From Candidatus Galacturonatibacter soehngenii (lineage in GTDB: Bacteria > Bacillota > Clostridia > Lachnospirales > Lachnospiraceae), in assembly GCF_008830185.1 (NCBI RefSeq), contig NZ_WAGX01000004.1, positions 620,001 to 684,000 of the forward strand: a stretch of 64,000 bases of DNA. Reading direction: 5' to 3'. Under the pieces are notes generated by a model. The model was not told the DNA's origin. It did no database searches and saw only the letters and a program-made list of their open reading frames with translations. The translations under genes were made by a program, and so were the position numbers. Shown piece after piece: positions 1 through 8,677 of this stretch (the stretch's first letter is position 1; each line of letters begins with the position of its first letter).

Positions 1-532
1 TAGCTGCAAAGCTTTTCATTAAATCTAATGAAAAGGGTTTGAGTTCGTTTAACCCTCTATAAGCATTTATGCTCATGGAAACCGTACAGGTTATGGTGAC
101 TACTATTGTTTTTGCTAACATACTTCTAGTACTTGCATCATTGCTAAAATCCTTTGTTAAGTTATTTAAAATTGGGGCAATTGCTATGATTGGTACCGCG
201 CTAATCGCAGAAGCAATGCTTAAGCCCCCTACTCCCCATTTGGGAAATATAGTTGCAATGATTCCAAGTAAATATCCAAGTAAGGAACCACAAATTAGTC
301 CCCCTATTGCAACAATCACAGTTGCATTTACATTCTTCATAACAGTTGATTTGTTATCGGCAATGATTCGAAGAATTCTTCCAGGCAAAGGAAGTGCAAA
401 GGTATCTGCACCAATCATCTTGTGCAAAAGCTGTGTCTGCCAAAGAATGAGCAAAAGGATTCCAAATAATACTGGATATAACACAGTTGATATGGATTGT
501 TTATCCCATTTAAAATGTGTTTTTTTCTTCAT
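1..532 (-). CDS. ABC transporter permease, second subunit (3' end outside window)
   Basis: The reading frame is open from the ATG at 532 to the window edge, about 177 codons, so the C-terminus is missing. A GGAGG site lies just upstream and the previous gene stops at 544, so the two are coupled. The visible part has one N-terminal membrane segment (about residues 15-33) and then the hydrophobic blocks of a SsuC/TauC-type (BPD_transp_1) permease, resembling the neighbouring permease at 544-1365. Two different permease genes served by one ATPase suggest a heteromeric importer of a small organic anion. A periplasmic-type binding protein is not in the window and is expected further left. The taurine-like substrate is inferred only from the enzymes upstream. 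Family call is good, substrate weak. Confidence 0.8.
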   Translation of the reverse strand, partial: MKKKTHFKWDKQSISTVLYPVLFGILLLILWQTQLLHKMIGADTFALPLPGRILRIIADNKSTVMKNVNATVIVAIGGLICGSLLGYLLGIIATIFPKWGVGGLSIASAISAVPIIAIAPILNNLTKDFSNDASTRSMLAKTIVVTITCTVSMSINAYRGLNELKPFSLDLMKSFAA

Positions 533-543
533 GTCATTTCCTC

Positions 544-1365
544 CTACTTTTTCTTCTTTTTCTTATATGGTGATACTGTCTGTTCTAGCAACAGCATGAA
601 ATAAAAACTTAAAATACCAATCATCGCACTTAAAAATACAATCTGCCAAAAGATATAAATGGTAGTAGCGTGTTTTAGAGATTGAGAAAGTACAGTTCCA
701 AGTCCAGCGCCACCTTGCAACGTGTCAACAAGAATTGCCGCAGTAATAGCCATAGGAGCAGATATCTTTAATCCTGTGAAAAAATAGGGTAAAGACGACG
801 GAATCATTAATTTACGGTATATCTCAAACTTGCTTGCCGCCAACGAATACATCAGCTCATGTTTTTCTTTTGCCACTGATTGAAATCCTGCTAATGTATT
901 GGTTGCCACAGGATAAAAGGTTAATATGGCCGCAATGATAATTCGACTTTTGTTAATGTCCTTTGTAATTGCAAGTACAATTGGAGCCATACCAAGAATT
1001 GGAATCATTTGTATCATCATCAGATAAGGAAATAATATCTTTTCTATTGGTAGAAATAAATTCATGAGCAAGGCAAGTAAGAAGCCTATACCTGCACCGA
1101 TTACAAAACCAATTCCAGCTCGTAGTAACGTAGTCCCTGTATTGCTCAATACCATTTGAAATGCTGTTTGCGTTCCATTTACTTTATTGGTTGTAAATAC
1201 AGATTGAATGATTTGATGCAAATGTGGCAATATATTTTCAGGTGAACGTTTACTACCTGCTATGACTGTTGCCCCAATCTCCCAAAGGATAATGAGTCCG
1301 ATTACCCATACAAGCGTCACTATGTATTTAGAGGAAAGAACCTTTTTGATTTGAATCATACTCAT
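544..1365 (-). CDS. ABC transporter permease, nitrate/sulfonate/taurine type
   Basis: A 273-residue inner-membrane permease with an N-terminal anchor (about residues 15-33) and five further hydrophobic stretches. It has the length and layout of the SsuC/TauC/ThiX permease family. The cytoplasmic coupling region around the motif LAASKFEIYRKLMIP is visible and is the usual EAA-type contact with the ATPase. The C-terminus is a run of lysines. The start codon overlaps the stop of the ATPase gene (ATGA at 1362-1365), a typical sign of an operon. With the ATPase at 1362-2189 and the partial permease at 1-532 it forms the import channel of one transporter. Confidence 0.87.
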   Translation of the reverse strand: MSMIQIKKVLSSKYIVTLVWVIGLIILWEIGATVIAGSKRSPENILPHLHQIIQSVFTTNKVNGTQTAFQMVLSNTGTTLLRAGIGFVIGAGIGFLLALLMNLFLPIEKILFPYLMMIQMIPILGMAPIVLAITKDINKSRIIIAAILTFYPVATNTLAGFQSVAKEKHELMYSLAASKFEIYRKLMIPSSLPYFFTGLKISAPMAITAAILVDTLQGGAGLGTVLSQSLKHATTIYIFWQIVFLSAMIGILSFYFMLLLEQTVSPYKKKKKK

Positions 1366-2189
1366 ACCCCCTCAAAGCTATTTCTTACCTTAGAAACCAA
1401 AGCGTTAAATTCCTGACTTTCCTTTATCGCAATCGGTCTTGGTCTTTCTAGATTAATATCAACTACAGCAGACACTCGGCCTGGATGTGGAGAAAGAACA
1501 ACGACACGATCTGACAAATACACTGCCTCTTGAATATTATGGGTCACAAAAAGGATTGTTTTATTCGTTTTCTTCCAGATTTTAAGTAAATCTTCATGCA
1601 GCTTTTCCTTTGTAAATTCATCCAACGCTGAAAATGGTTCATCCATTAAAAGTATTTCAGGACGAATGGCCAATGCTCTTGCGATATTCACTCTTTGTTG
1701 CATTCCGCCACTTAATTCATGAGGGTATTTCTCTCCAAATTCCATCAATCCAACTAGCTCAAGCATTTTGGTAACTCTTGCAGTACGGTCTTTTTTTGGC
1801 ATTCCAAGAAGTTCCATTGGCATACATACGTTTCTTCGTACTGTTCTCCACTCGTATAATACAGGTGATTGAAATACGATTCCGTATTTCTTTTGTAAAC
1901 GGATTTCTCTTGGTGATAATCCTCTTACCAAAATATCGCCCGATGTTTGATCTTGTAGATTTGCAATGGTACGAAGCAAGGTTGTCTTTCCACACCCAGA
2001 AGGGCCTAGTAAAGAGATAAATTCACCTTGTTTTATTTCCAAATTTACATTTGATAACGCTATTATTGGTTCACCACCGTTTTTATCTGGAAATGTAACA
2101 CATAGGTTTTCAATTTTAATTTCTGTTTCTCTTGGAAGGGATGCATCCCTTTCTTTAAACTCATCTTCAATGATTTCTAAATTAGCCAT
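1362..2189 (-). CDS. ABC transporter ATP-binding protein, SsuB/TauB type
   Basis: ATPase of the importer, 275 residues. The longer frame begins at 2228, but the ATG at 2189 is preceded by a strong AAAGGAGG, so I chose it. Counted from there, Walker A GPSGCGKT is at about 62-69, the signature LSGGMQ at about 159-164, and the Walker B end DEP at about 183-185, followed by a switch histidine in the FVTHNIQEA segment. The arrangement and the ELSGGMQQRVNIARAL stretch fit the nitrate/sulfonate/taurine ATPase family. It is separated from the alcohol dehydrogenase gene by about 105 bp containing a 12-bp hairpin, so it may be transcribed partly by read-through or from its own promoter. Confidence 0.9.
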   Translation of the reverse strand: MANLEIIEDEFKERDASLPRETEIKIENLCVTFPDKNGGEPIIALSNVNLEIKQGEFISLLGPSGCGKTTLLRTIANLQDQTSGDILVRGLSPREIRLQKKYGIVFQSPVLYEWRTVRRNVCMPMELLGMPKKDRTARVTKMLELVGLMEFGEKYPHELSGGMQQRVNIARALAIRPEILLMDEPFSALDEFTKEKLHEDLLKIWKKTNKTILFVTHNIQEAVYLSDRVVVLSPHPGRVSAVVDINLERPRPIAIKESQEFNALVSKVRNSFEGV

Positions 2190-2224
2190 ATAAATCCTCC
2201 TTTTTGGCTTAAGGGATAGATACA

Positions 2225-2258
2225 ACAAGGGCGTAAAGCTTTCGCCTTACGCCCTTGT
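2225..2258. terminator. GC-rich 12-bp hairpin between dehydrogenase and ABC genes
   Basis: A perfect 12-bp inverted repeat (2225-2236 and 2247-2258, arm ACAAGGGCGTAA) with a 10-nt loop lies between the alcohol dehydrogenase and the ABC ATPase, both leftward. The T-rich tail is better on the plus strand than on the minus strand, so on the minus strand it may be a leaky terminator or an mRNA-stabilising structure that sets the enzyme:transporter ratio. Confidence 0.5.
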
Positions 2259-2293
2259 AAGTTTTATTCTTGTTTGCTTAAGCATCCCCTAAG

Positions 2294-3445
2294 CTAAAAT
2301 AATCTGCCATATATCTTTACTAAATCTTCTTTTTGAATGTCCATTCGTGTATTAGATGGACTGCCACTTGCCATGGCATCACTTGCCATTTTATCGATAG
2401 CTGCACTAAATTCTGCTTCTTTGATTCCGTACTCTTTTAAAGTAGGTATTTCACATTTTCTACAGATATCTTTTAATGCGCTGATAAATGCCTCACTGGC
2501 ATCTTTTTCATTCATTCCCTCATTTGCTACACCAATTGCAAACGCCATATCAGCAAATCTGTCATAGCAACCCTCTTTGGCATAAGACAAACACTCTGTA
2601 ATAAGCATTGCATTGGATATCCCATGTGGAACATGAAACAAGGCTCCTATTGGTCTACTCATACCATGTACCAGTGTTACTGAAGCATTATTGATACATA
2701 CACCAGCTTCAAAGGCTGCAATTGCCATCTCTTTTCTTGCCATTCGATTGGTACCATCTGCATATGCAAGTGGTAAATATTTAAAAATACGCTTGATTGC
2801 TGAAATTGCATATAAATCCGTTAAGGTATTGGCTTTCTTTGAAGTGTAAGACTCCACTGCATGCGTTAATGCATCCATACCTGTTGCGGCTGTAATACCT
2901 TTTGGTGCTGTCAATGTAAATTCTGGATCGATGATTGCGACATCTGGCAATAAATCATCACCTTTTAAAAGCATTTTCACGCCTTTTTTCGTATCGGTAA
3001 TAATTGTAAATTTTGTTGTCTCAGAACCAGTTCCTGCTGTTGTTGGAATTAAAACCATAGGTGGGAACTCGCCTTTTATTTCTACGCCCATATAATCAGC
3101 AATATCACCTTTTAAGACTGACATTGCAGCAATTGCTTTTACACTATCAAGCGGACTTCCACCGCCAATTCCAATCAAAAAATCACACTTAGATTCCTGA
3201 TATGCCTTTACTCCCAAAAGAATCATTTCATCGGTTGGCTCGCCTGTAATATCATTAAATATTTCGTATGCAATTCCCCACTTTTTGAGAAAATCAGTTA
3301 GAATTGCCACCGTTCCCATTTTCGTAACTACCTTACCTGTTACAATAAATGCCTTCTTTCCAAGACTTTTGATTGCCATTTCACTGCTTTCTAATGCGTG
3401 TTCACCTAATATGGTTCTTCCTGGTAATGTAAATTGAGTTGCCAT
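2294..3445 (-). CDS. Iron-containing alcohol dehydrogenase (candidate sulfoacetaldehyde reductase)
   Basis: A 383-residue group III (Fe-ADH) dehydrogenase. The NAD-binding motif GGGSPLD is at 94-100. The metal ligands expected for the family are present: D191 and H195 in GMDALTH, H260 in LVHGM, and H274 in VPHG. It reduces an aldehyde to an alcohol with NAD(P)H in the cytoplasm. The gene follows the class III aminotransferase by 19 bp, so the two are one operon. Its likely job is therefore reduction of the aldehyde released by that aminotransferase. If the substrate is taurine, the product would be isethionate. Substrate specificity cannot be read from the sequence. Confidence 0.85.
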   Translation of the reverse strand: MATQFTLPGRTILGEHALESSEMAIKSLGKKAFIVTGKVVTKMGTVAILTDFLKKWGIAYEIFNDITGEPTDEMILLGVKAYQESKCDFLIGIGGGSPLDSVKAIAAMSVLKGDIADYMGVEIKGEFPPMVLIPTTAGTGSETTKFTIITDTKKGVKMLLKGDDLLPDVAIIDPEFTLTAPKGITAATGMDALTHAVESYTSKKANTLTDLYAISAIKRIFKYLPLAYADGTNRMARKEMAIAAFEAGVCINNASVTLVHGMSRPIGALFHVPHGISNAMLITECLSYAKEGCYDRFADMAFAIGVANEGMNEKDASEAFISALKDICRKCEIPTLKEYGIKEAEFSAAIDKMASDAMASGSPSNTRMDIQKEDLVKIYGRLF

Positions 3446-3464
3446 ATCATACCTCTTTTCTTTT

Positions 3465-4793
3465 TTATTTCACGTATGTATCGTCTACAATAGAAAGTAC
3501 TTCATCTACTTTCACTAATTCTTCTACTAATTGCTCCTTTGTAATAATAAGCGGAGGTGCAATTAATATCATATTCTCATGGGTATAGGTCATAAATTTA
3601 CGTTCTTTAAGAAGTCCTAATATCTTACCCATGATGCCTTGTGTATCTTTTCCATAAGGAACTAACGCTTCTTTTGTTTCTTTGCTTTTAACTAGCTCAA
3701 TTGCTGAAAACAAACCAATGTATCGAACATCTCCAACACAATCATGCGACGCTTTTAATTCTTCTAGTTTCTCACCTAATAGCATACCAACTTCATTGAC
3801 ATTGTCAAGTATATTTGCTTCTTCATAGTAATTCACACAAGCAACACCTGCCGCACAAGAGAGTGGGTGACCACTATAAGTAAGTCCACAAGACAATAAA
3901 TTATCATCAAAATAAGCTGCAATTTCTTTGGTTACTACCACGCCACCAAGTGGTACATAACCACAAGTAACTCCCTTTGCAAAGGTTACGATGTCTGGTT
4001 TGATATCAAAATGTTCAAATGCAAACATTTTTCCAGTACGACACCAGCCAGTCATTACCTCATCACATATCATCAATATTCCATATTTATCACAAAGAGC
4101 ACGAACACCAGACATATAACCCTTTGGTGGTATTAAGATACCGTTTGAGCCTGTTATGGTCTCCATTACAATTGCCGCTATGCTGTCTGTTCCTTCGTAC
4201 TGAATCTGTTCTTCTAACTTGGTCAAATAATATTTGGTAGCTGCTTCTTCTGATTCAAAGTCAACTGCTTCTCTGTATACATATGGATCAAAGAATTTAA
4301 TAAAACCAGGTACACCAGGTTCTAAGGCATATCTTCTTGGCTCACCTGTCAAATTACCCGCCCCAAAAGAAGATCCATGATAACTTCTATATCGGCTAAA
4401 TATTTTATGTTTTCCTGTAAACATTCTTGCTATTTTTACTGCATTTTCATTCGACTCGGCACCTGCATTGGTAAAGAATACTTTTCCCATATTTTCAGGC
4501 ATCAATTTAATAATTCTTTTTGCAAGTTCTGCCCTTGACTCGGCTCCGTATGATGGACCTACAAAGCAAAACTGATCCACTTGATCTTTGATTGCTTGGT
4601 TAATTGCCTGATTGCCAAAACCAAGATTCATATTTACAAGTTGTGAGGACATATCCGTATAGCGATTGCCTTCGTAATCCCAAAAATAAATACCCTCTGC
4701 TTTTTCAACTGGTATTGGGTTTAGATTCTTTTGCTTACTCCAGGATTGTAAATTATATTCTTTTAGTGTACGTTTAATCTCTTCACCGTTCAT
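3465..4793 (-). CDS. toa: Class III aminotransferase, taurine:2-oxoglutarate aminotransferase-like
   Basis: A 442-residue PLP-dependent omega-aminotransferase of fold type I. The cofactor lysine is K273 in FAKGVTCG, the pyridine-binding aspartate is D244 in CDEVMTG, and the YHG element is at 138-140. The N-terminal block SWSKQKNLNPIPVEKAEGIY followed by WDYEGNRYTDMSSQL is, from memory, characteristic of taurine:2-oxoglutarate aminotransferases rather than of ornithine or GABA aminotransferases. That identification is recollection, not a search. It would convert taurine to sulfoacetaldehyde and glutamate. The gene follows a PucR-type regulator and precedes an iron alcohol dehydrogenase and an SsuBC/TauBC-type transporter, which supports an aminosulfonate nitrogen-scavenging role. 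Beta-alanine or another omega-amine remains possible. Confidence 0.72.
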   Translation of the reverse strand: MNGEEIKRTLKEYNLQSWSKQKNLNPIPVEKAEGIYFWDYEGNRYTDMSSQLVNMNLGFGNQAINQAIKDQVDQFCFVGPSYGAESRAELAKRIIKLMPENMGKVFFTNAGAESNENAVKIARMFTGKHKIFSRYRSYHGSSFGAGNLTGEPRRYALEPGVPGFIKFFDPYVYREAVDFESEEAATKYYLTKLEEQIQYEGTDSIAAIVMETITGSNGILIPPKGYMSGVRALCDKYGILMICDEVMTGWCRTGKMFAFEHFDIKPDIVTFAKGVTCGYVPLGGVVVTKEIAAYFDDNLLSCGLTYSGHPLSCAAGVACVNYYEEANILDNVNEVGMLLGEKLEELKASHDCVGDVRYIGLFSAIELVKSKETKEALVPYGKDTQGIMGKILGLLKERKFMTYTHENMILIAPPLIITKEQLVEELVKVDEVLSIVDDTYVK

Positions 4794-4810
4794 CTTCCAT
4801 ATCCTCCTAC

Positions 4811-4853
4811 AAAAAAAGCAGCAAACCGATAGCTTTGATAGCTTCGTCGCTGC
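4811..4853 (-). terminator. Terminator-like hairpin in the aminotransferase leader
   Basis: Read on the minus strand, GCAGC (4853-4849) pairs with GCTGC (4822-4818), with an inner CGA-AGCT/AGCT-A-TCG stem, and is followed directly by seven T (4817-4811). The ribosome binding site of the aminotransferase begins right after the T run. The hairpin lies between the predicted promoter and the gene, so it could attenuate transcription. Confidence 0.45.
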
Positions 4854-4878
4854 AATTAATCATGTTTAATATGGTAGT

Positions 4879-4908
4879 ATTATAAACATGGTCAGGCATA
4901 GTTTGCAA
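4879..4908 (-). promoter_or_regulatory. Predicted sigma-A promoter of the aminotransferase operon
   Basis: On the minus strand a -35 element TTGCAA (4908-4903) and a -10 element TATAAT (4884-4879) are separated by 18 bp. Transcription would start near 4871 and give a leader of about 75 nt. An 8-bp inverted repeat, CATGTTTA/TAAACATG (4861-4868 and 4883-4890), overlaps the -10 box and could be an operator. Confidence 0.5.
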
Positions 4909-4929
4909 CTAACAAGTGAACAAATATAT

Positions 4930-4945
4930 TTGTGCAGTTGCACAA
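4930..4945. promoter_or_regulatory. Palindrome TTGTGCA-GT-TGCACAA, candidate PucR-family site
   Basis: A perfect 7-2-7 palindrome lies just downstream of the regulator's stop codon and about 20 bp upstream of the -35 box of the aminotransferase promoter. That is the position expected for an activator site. Binding by the PucR-like protein is inference. Confidence 0.4.
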
Positions 4946-6106
4946 TTAAATAATATCTTGAATATAAAATCCCAGATATAACTTTACTTTATCCTCTAAT
5001 TCAAGCGGATTAAAGCCTGTAATTTTCTCGATTTTTTTCAACTGGTTGGTTACTGTATTACGATGAATGTACATTTTTTCAGAAACCAACTGAAGACTTG
5101 CGTTATTTTCTAAATAGGTTTTCAGTAGCAAGAGCAAATCCGTTTGATTTTCTCTGTCGTATTTTTCCAAAAGGCCAATCGTATCATTGTAAAAACTTCT
5201 TAGCACTGTCTTATCATTTACTGCATAGAGAATCTTATAAACGCTTAAATAGTCGTAGTATAACACATATTCCTTTTGCTTTTTTGCCATCTCCATTGCA
5301 GATATTGCCTTTTCAAAATTTTGTTCTTGATTGTAAATCCCTGCTTGGTTGGAACTAACACCCATATGAATCACATATTCTTTTTTCTTTGCTTTTACAT
5401 AATCTAAGAAATCCTTACAAAAGCTTTCGATTTCTTCATCGGTATAATCAACCAATACAAAGACTAGATTTTCTTTATAGGTAAAGGAAATAAATAGTTC
5501 CCGAATTCTTCTAGCCGTCTTTTCTGCATGAATGTTAAGCTCATCCATATATTCTTCCAAAGAAACCTGCTCTTTTGCTTCCATGTAAAGGCTAATAAAG
5601 CAAAATCGGTCACTTCGCTTATATCCATAACGTTCCATCTGTAGTATTTGAGACTCCAAGTCTCCAATGTTAAAAATAATATTTTTAATCGTTGATGCCA
5701 TACTATTTTCTACCGTATCATTCATCATAATACGTCGGCAAAAATCCCTTGTCATGTCAACCATTCTAGTCTCCCAAGGTATCGTAAATAACGGCATATT
5801 TACTTCGTCACAGTACTCAACTACTTCCTTTGGAATTTCTTTTGTGTGAGGACCTAGATTTACTACAAATGCACTAACGCCTGAGTCATTTAATTTTTTT
5901 GCAAATTCCAAAAGCCAGTCTTTCGTCTTATTCAATATTCCAGCCGTAAATACCAATTCATATCCATGTAAAAATGGACTCACCGCATCATCCTCAATGA
6001 TATGCACCCATTGAACCAGATTGTTCATTCCGTTTCTTCCTGCAATTAATTCCATTTTATATAAAAATGATGCATTCTTAACCAGCTTTTTAACAATGAT
6101 AGCCAT
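4946..6106 (-). CDS. PucR-family transcriptional regulator
   Basis: A 386-residue regulator. The N-terminal part (about 1-125, including LVQWVHIIEDDAVSPFLHG) matches the PucR N-terminal domain, the middle part resembles a GGDEF-like domain, and the C-terminus (about 330-380, SEKMYIHRNTVTNQLKKIE) is the PucR-type helix-turn-helix. Family members usually activate purine, amino-acid or amine catabolism genes in response to a small ligand. It is immediately upstream of the aminotransferase-dehydrogenase pair in the same direction, with 153 bp between them that hold a promoter-like sequence and a palindrome. The natural reading is that it controls that operon. Start chosen from a GGAGG 8 nt upstream of the ATG. 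Confidence 0.88.
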   Translation of the reverse strand: MAIIVKKLVKNASFLYKMELIAGRNGMNNLVQWVHIIEDDAVSPFLHGYELVFTAGILNKTKDWLLEFAKKLNDSGVSAFVVNLGPHTKEIPKEVVEYCDEVNMPLFTIPWETRMVDMTRDFCRRIMMNDTVENSMASTIKNIIFNIGDLESQILQMERYGYKRSDRFCFISLYMEAKEQVSLEEYMDELNIHAEKTARRIRELFISFTYKENLVFVLVDYTDEEIESFCKDFLDYVKAKKKEYVIHMGVSSNQAGIYNQEQNFEKAISAMEMAKKQKEYVLYYDYLSVYKILYAVNDKTVLRSFYNDTIGLLEKYDRENQTDLLLLLKTYLENNASLQLVSEKMYIHRNTVTNQLKKIEKITGFNPLELEDKVKLYLGFYIQDII

Positions 6107-6286
6107 AAAATCCTCCCTGTAAGGAATTCCTTCTTATCTTATTTTTGTATACTAGCATTCGCAAAAAAGCTTGTCAAGAAATCTTGATGTACTTTTTGCT
6201 ATTTATAAGTAGACTTCTTTTCAATTATAATCTAAAATATATGGAGAAACGGTTCTGACTTAACTATTTATACGAGGATTTTTCAT

Positions 6287-6922
6287 ATGAGAAAACATTA
6301 CATACAATTGATTTTTTGTATCTGCTTCTTTTTATCTGGATGTCATTTAACTAACAATGTAGCTACTGATGACACGAAAATTAATACCATTGAGTCAAAC
6401 AATGACACAATCTTTGAATCTGGGGATAGTGACACAGAAACAAAAGAAATTACTACATCATTTTCTGATGAAGAAAATAAAAGTTCTATCGTATCAGAGC
6501 AAGATTTACAGCAACGAATCTATGACAGATACTATGCTTCTTGGTCTGACGAGGCGTTACTTACTGCCATCAACGATAAACAAACCTATCTTGACAATTG
6601 TACTTTTTATCAAGAAGTTAAAGATTACATGGAACAGATTCGTGAAGTGCGAGATGTATCAAACATGATAGAGCCCTTGTATTCTACAGATATGAAGTAT
6701 TATCAAAAACAAGATTTTGATAACGCTCCTTCTATCATAATACGATTGGCAAAGAATGAAATTTATGCAAGAAAAGGCTACATCTTTCAAGATAAAGATT
6801 TGTTGAATTATTTTATGGGACAATTATGGTATGAGCCTTTGATTTTACCCGATGATTTTGATGATTGTGTTTTTAACGAATACGAAAAAGCAAATTTAGC
6901 GTTACTCGTTGAGTTAGAGTAA
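6287..6922 (+). CDS. YARHG-domain lipoprotein
   Basis: A 211-residue surface lipoprotein. The signal peptide ends in the lipobox LSGC at residues 16-19, followed by a Thr/Ser/Asp/Glu-rich linker to about residue 75. The C-terminal region contains LAKNEIYARKGYIF and then a WYEP motif, which is a YARHG domain, an extracellular domain of unknown function common in Firmicutes. It is a single-gene unit ending in a bidirectional terminator shared with the convergent dehydrogenase. No function can be assigned from the sequence. Confidence 0.8.
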   Translation: MRKHYIQLIFCICFFLSGCHLTNNVATDDTKINTIESNNDTIFESGDSDTETKEITTSFSDEENKSSIVSEQDLQQRIYDRYYASWSDEALLTAINDKQTYLDNCTFYQEVKDYMEQIREVRDVSNMIEPLYSTDMKYYQKQDFDNAPSIIIRLAKNEIYARKGYIFQDKDLLNYFMGQLWYEPLILPDDFDDCVFNEYEKANLALLVELE

Positions 6923-6930
6923 ATGATAAT

Positions 6931-6977
6931 AAAGATATGCACAGGCTTGCTCGGATGAAAAGCCTGTGCATATCTTT
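6931..6977. terminator. Bidirectional intrinsic terminator
   Basis: Perfect 18-bp inverted repeat (6931-6948 and 6960-6977, containing GATATGCACAGGC) with an 11-nt loop, between the lipoprotein gene and the convergent LDH2-family gene. AT-rich tails lie on both sides. Confidence 0.85.
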
Positions 6978-6995
6978 ATCTTTCTATCATAAAAC

Positions 6996-8108
6996 TTATT
7001 CAAATGGAAACTTATATTGTATAAGTCCAAGCTCATCTCGTACATTGATGATTTCTTTTTGTACTGCCTCGTTTATTGGAACTCCACTATCTTTTCGCTC
7101 TAGCCATACCAAATATTCTTTTTCACCTGCTGTATAAATATGCTCACTCTCTGGTGCTTTTGCAGAGGCTCTAAGGTCACGTAGTATATCACCACAAGTC
7201 TTTTGAAATGCTTCCAATCCCATAAACGCTTCTGTATCAATTGCAATGAAAAAATGGCCCAAATGATATGGTCTTTTTTGTCCATTTTCATCAATTCCAG
7301 TAAGCCCTAATAAGAAATTGCCCTGCTGTAGAGCTGCTGAAAGAATTTCCACCACCGTAGCATAACCATATCCTTTATATCCTGCTAATTCCTCACCAAT
7401 ACCTCCAAGTGGTGCAAGAGCTGCATTTCCAGTGTTTAAATCCGATAATATCTGATCAGAATCAGTTTTACTCTTCCCATCTCGACCAATAACCATTCCC
7501 TCAGGTGTTGGTTTTCCAACACGAGAATAATATTCGATTCGTCCTCTTTGCGTAATGGAGGTTGCACAGTCTAACACAAAAGGAAATTCTTCATCCGTTG
7601 GCATCCCAAAGGTAAGCGGATTCGTACCAAGCATATTCTCTACGCCAAACGTAGGGGCAATGGAAGGTCTTGCATTCGTTCCAGTGATTCCAATGCAACC
7701 TGCCTTGGTAGCCATCGTTGCATAATAGCCTGCAATTCCATAGTGTGTAGAGTTACGTGCAACTACCATGCCCATTCCATATTTTTTGGCCTTTTCAATT
7801 GCCATATTCATGGATTTTACACCGATGACCTGCCCCATTCCATCATGTCCATCCACCACCGCTGTGGTTGGTGTTTCTCTAATGATTTCAAAGTTGGTAA
7901 CTGGATTTTGGATGCCTGCCTTAATTCGATCAAGATAAATTGGTTTAAAACGATTCACACCATGTGATTCAATACCTCGTTTGTCCGATTCTAGCAATAC
8001 ATCTGCACAGATTATCGCATCCTCCCTTGGAATACCATATCCAACAAATGCATCAATGACAAAGTTTGTAATCATTTCCCAGTCAACAATATTTGATTTA
8101 ACTGCCAT
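6996..8108 (-). CDS. LDH2/MDH2-family oxidoreductase (malate/2-hydroxyacid dehydrogenase-like)
   Basis: A 370-residue NAD(P)H-dependent enzyme of the Ldh_2 family, which uses a fold unlike classical lactate dehydrogenase. The conserved core VARNSTHYGIAGYYA carries the catalytic histidine. The blocks GTNARPSIAPTFG and LGTNPLTFGMP, and the C-terminal GYKGYGYATVVEILS region, are also present. Members reduce or oxidise malate, L-lactate, ureidoglycolate, 2,3-diketogulonate or sulfolactate, so the substrate is open. The nearby aminosulfonate-like cluster makes sulfolactate worth testing, but the genes are not in one transcription unit. RBS AGAGGAGG precedes the ATG. Confidence 0.82.
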   Translation of the reverse strand: MAVKSNIVDWEMITNFVIDAFVGYGIPREDAIICADVLLESDKRGIESHGVNRFKPIYLDRIKAGIQNPVTNFEIIRETPTTAVVDGHDGMGQVIGVKSMNMAIEKAKKYGMGMVVARNSTHYGIAGYYATMATKAGCIGITGTNARPSIAPTFGVENMLGTNPLTFGMPTDEEFPFVLDCATSITQRGRIEYYSRVGKPTPEGMVIGRDGKSKTDSDQILSDLNTGNAALAPLGGIGEELAGYKGYGYATVVEILSAALQQGNFLLGLTGIDENGQKRPYHLGHFFIAIDTEAFMGLEAFQKTCGDILRDLRASAKAPESEHIYTAGEKEYLVWLERKDSGVPINEAVQKEIINVRDELGLIQYKFPFE

Positions 8109-8330
8109 ATCAATTCCTCCTCTTATTATAAGATGCCTACATAGATAATTTTACCTTTTACTGCTATTATTATTGTATCAAATCGCCAGTACAATGGCTA
8201 GCCAAGTTACATATTTATTAAAACAATTGCTCACTCTACGATACGTTGATTGTAAAATATCCTAAAACCCATTAAAATGTATGAGTAAAGTGTACTACCT
8301 TACATCAATCCAAAAAGGAGGTTTTAACGG

Positions 8331-8675
8331 ATGGATAAACAATCAAGAAAAGAATTAAAGGAGCAATATAAAAATAGAACGCGAATTGGTGGTGTATATC
8401 GTATCATATGTAAGGATAATAAAGAACAATGGATTCGAACCACTATGGATATGCAAGGCGCTAAGAACCGTTTTTTATTTTCAGTCTCTATGGATTCCTA
8501 CCCCGAACAAGCTATGGCAAAGGCTTGGAAGCAATATGGAAAGTCCGCCTTTTCTTTTGAAGTTTTGGAAGAATTACAAATGAGTGAGACGCAAACAGAA
8601 CAAGAATTTCTAGAAGATATTAATACTTTACTAGAAATCTGGAACGAAAAGCATTCGATTGGAAAGGTGGAATAA
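8331..8675 (+). CDS. GIY-YIG nuclease-like small protein
   Basis: A 114-residue protein with a GIY-YIG-like core. The element GGVYRI is at residues 20-25, and the helix with AMAKAWKQYGKSAFSFEVLEE later in the chain is typical of the short GIY-YIG proteins found next to DUF2087 genes in Clostridia. It is followed two bases later by the DUF2087 gene, so the two are translationally linked. Whether it is an active nuclease is unclear because the second tyrosine motif is replaced by IRTT. RBS AAGGAGG is at about 8315. A role in regulation or defence is unknown. Confidence 0.6.
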   Translation: MDKQSRKELKEQYKNRTRIGGVYRIICKDNKEQWIRTTMDMQGAKNRFLFSVSMDSYPEQAMAKAWKQYGKSAFSFEVLEELQMSETQTEQEFLEDINTLLEIWNEKHSIGKVE

Positions 8676-8677
8676 CC

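Noticed and set aside
69-599. 176-codon plus-strand frame at the left edge
   Set aside because: It is the complement of the partial permease (532-1, minus strand), which has a strong SD and family-typical residues; the plus frame has no SD and an unnatural composition.
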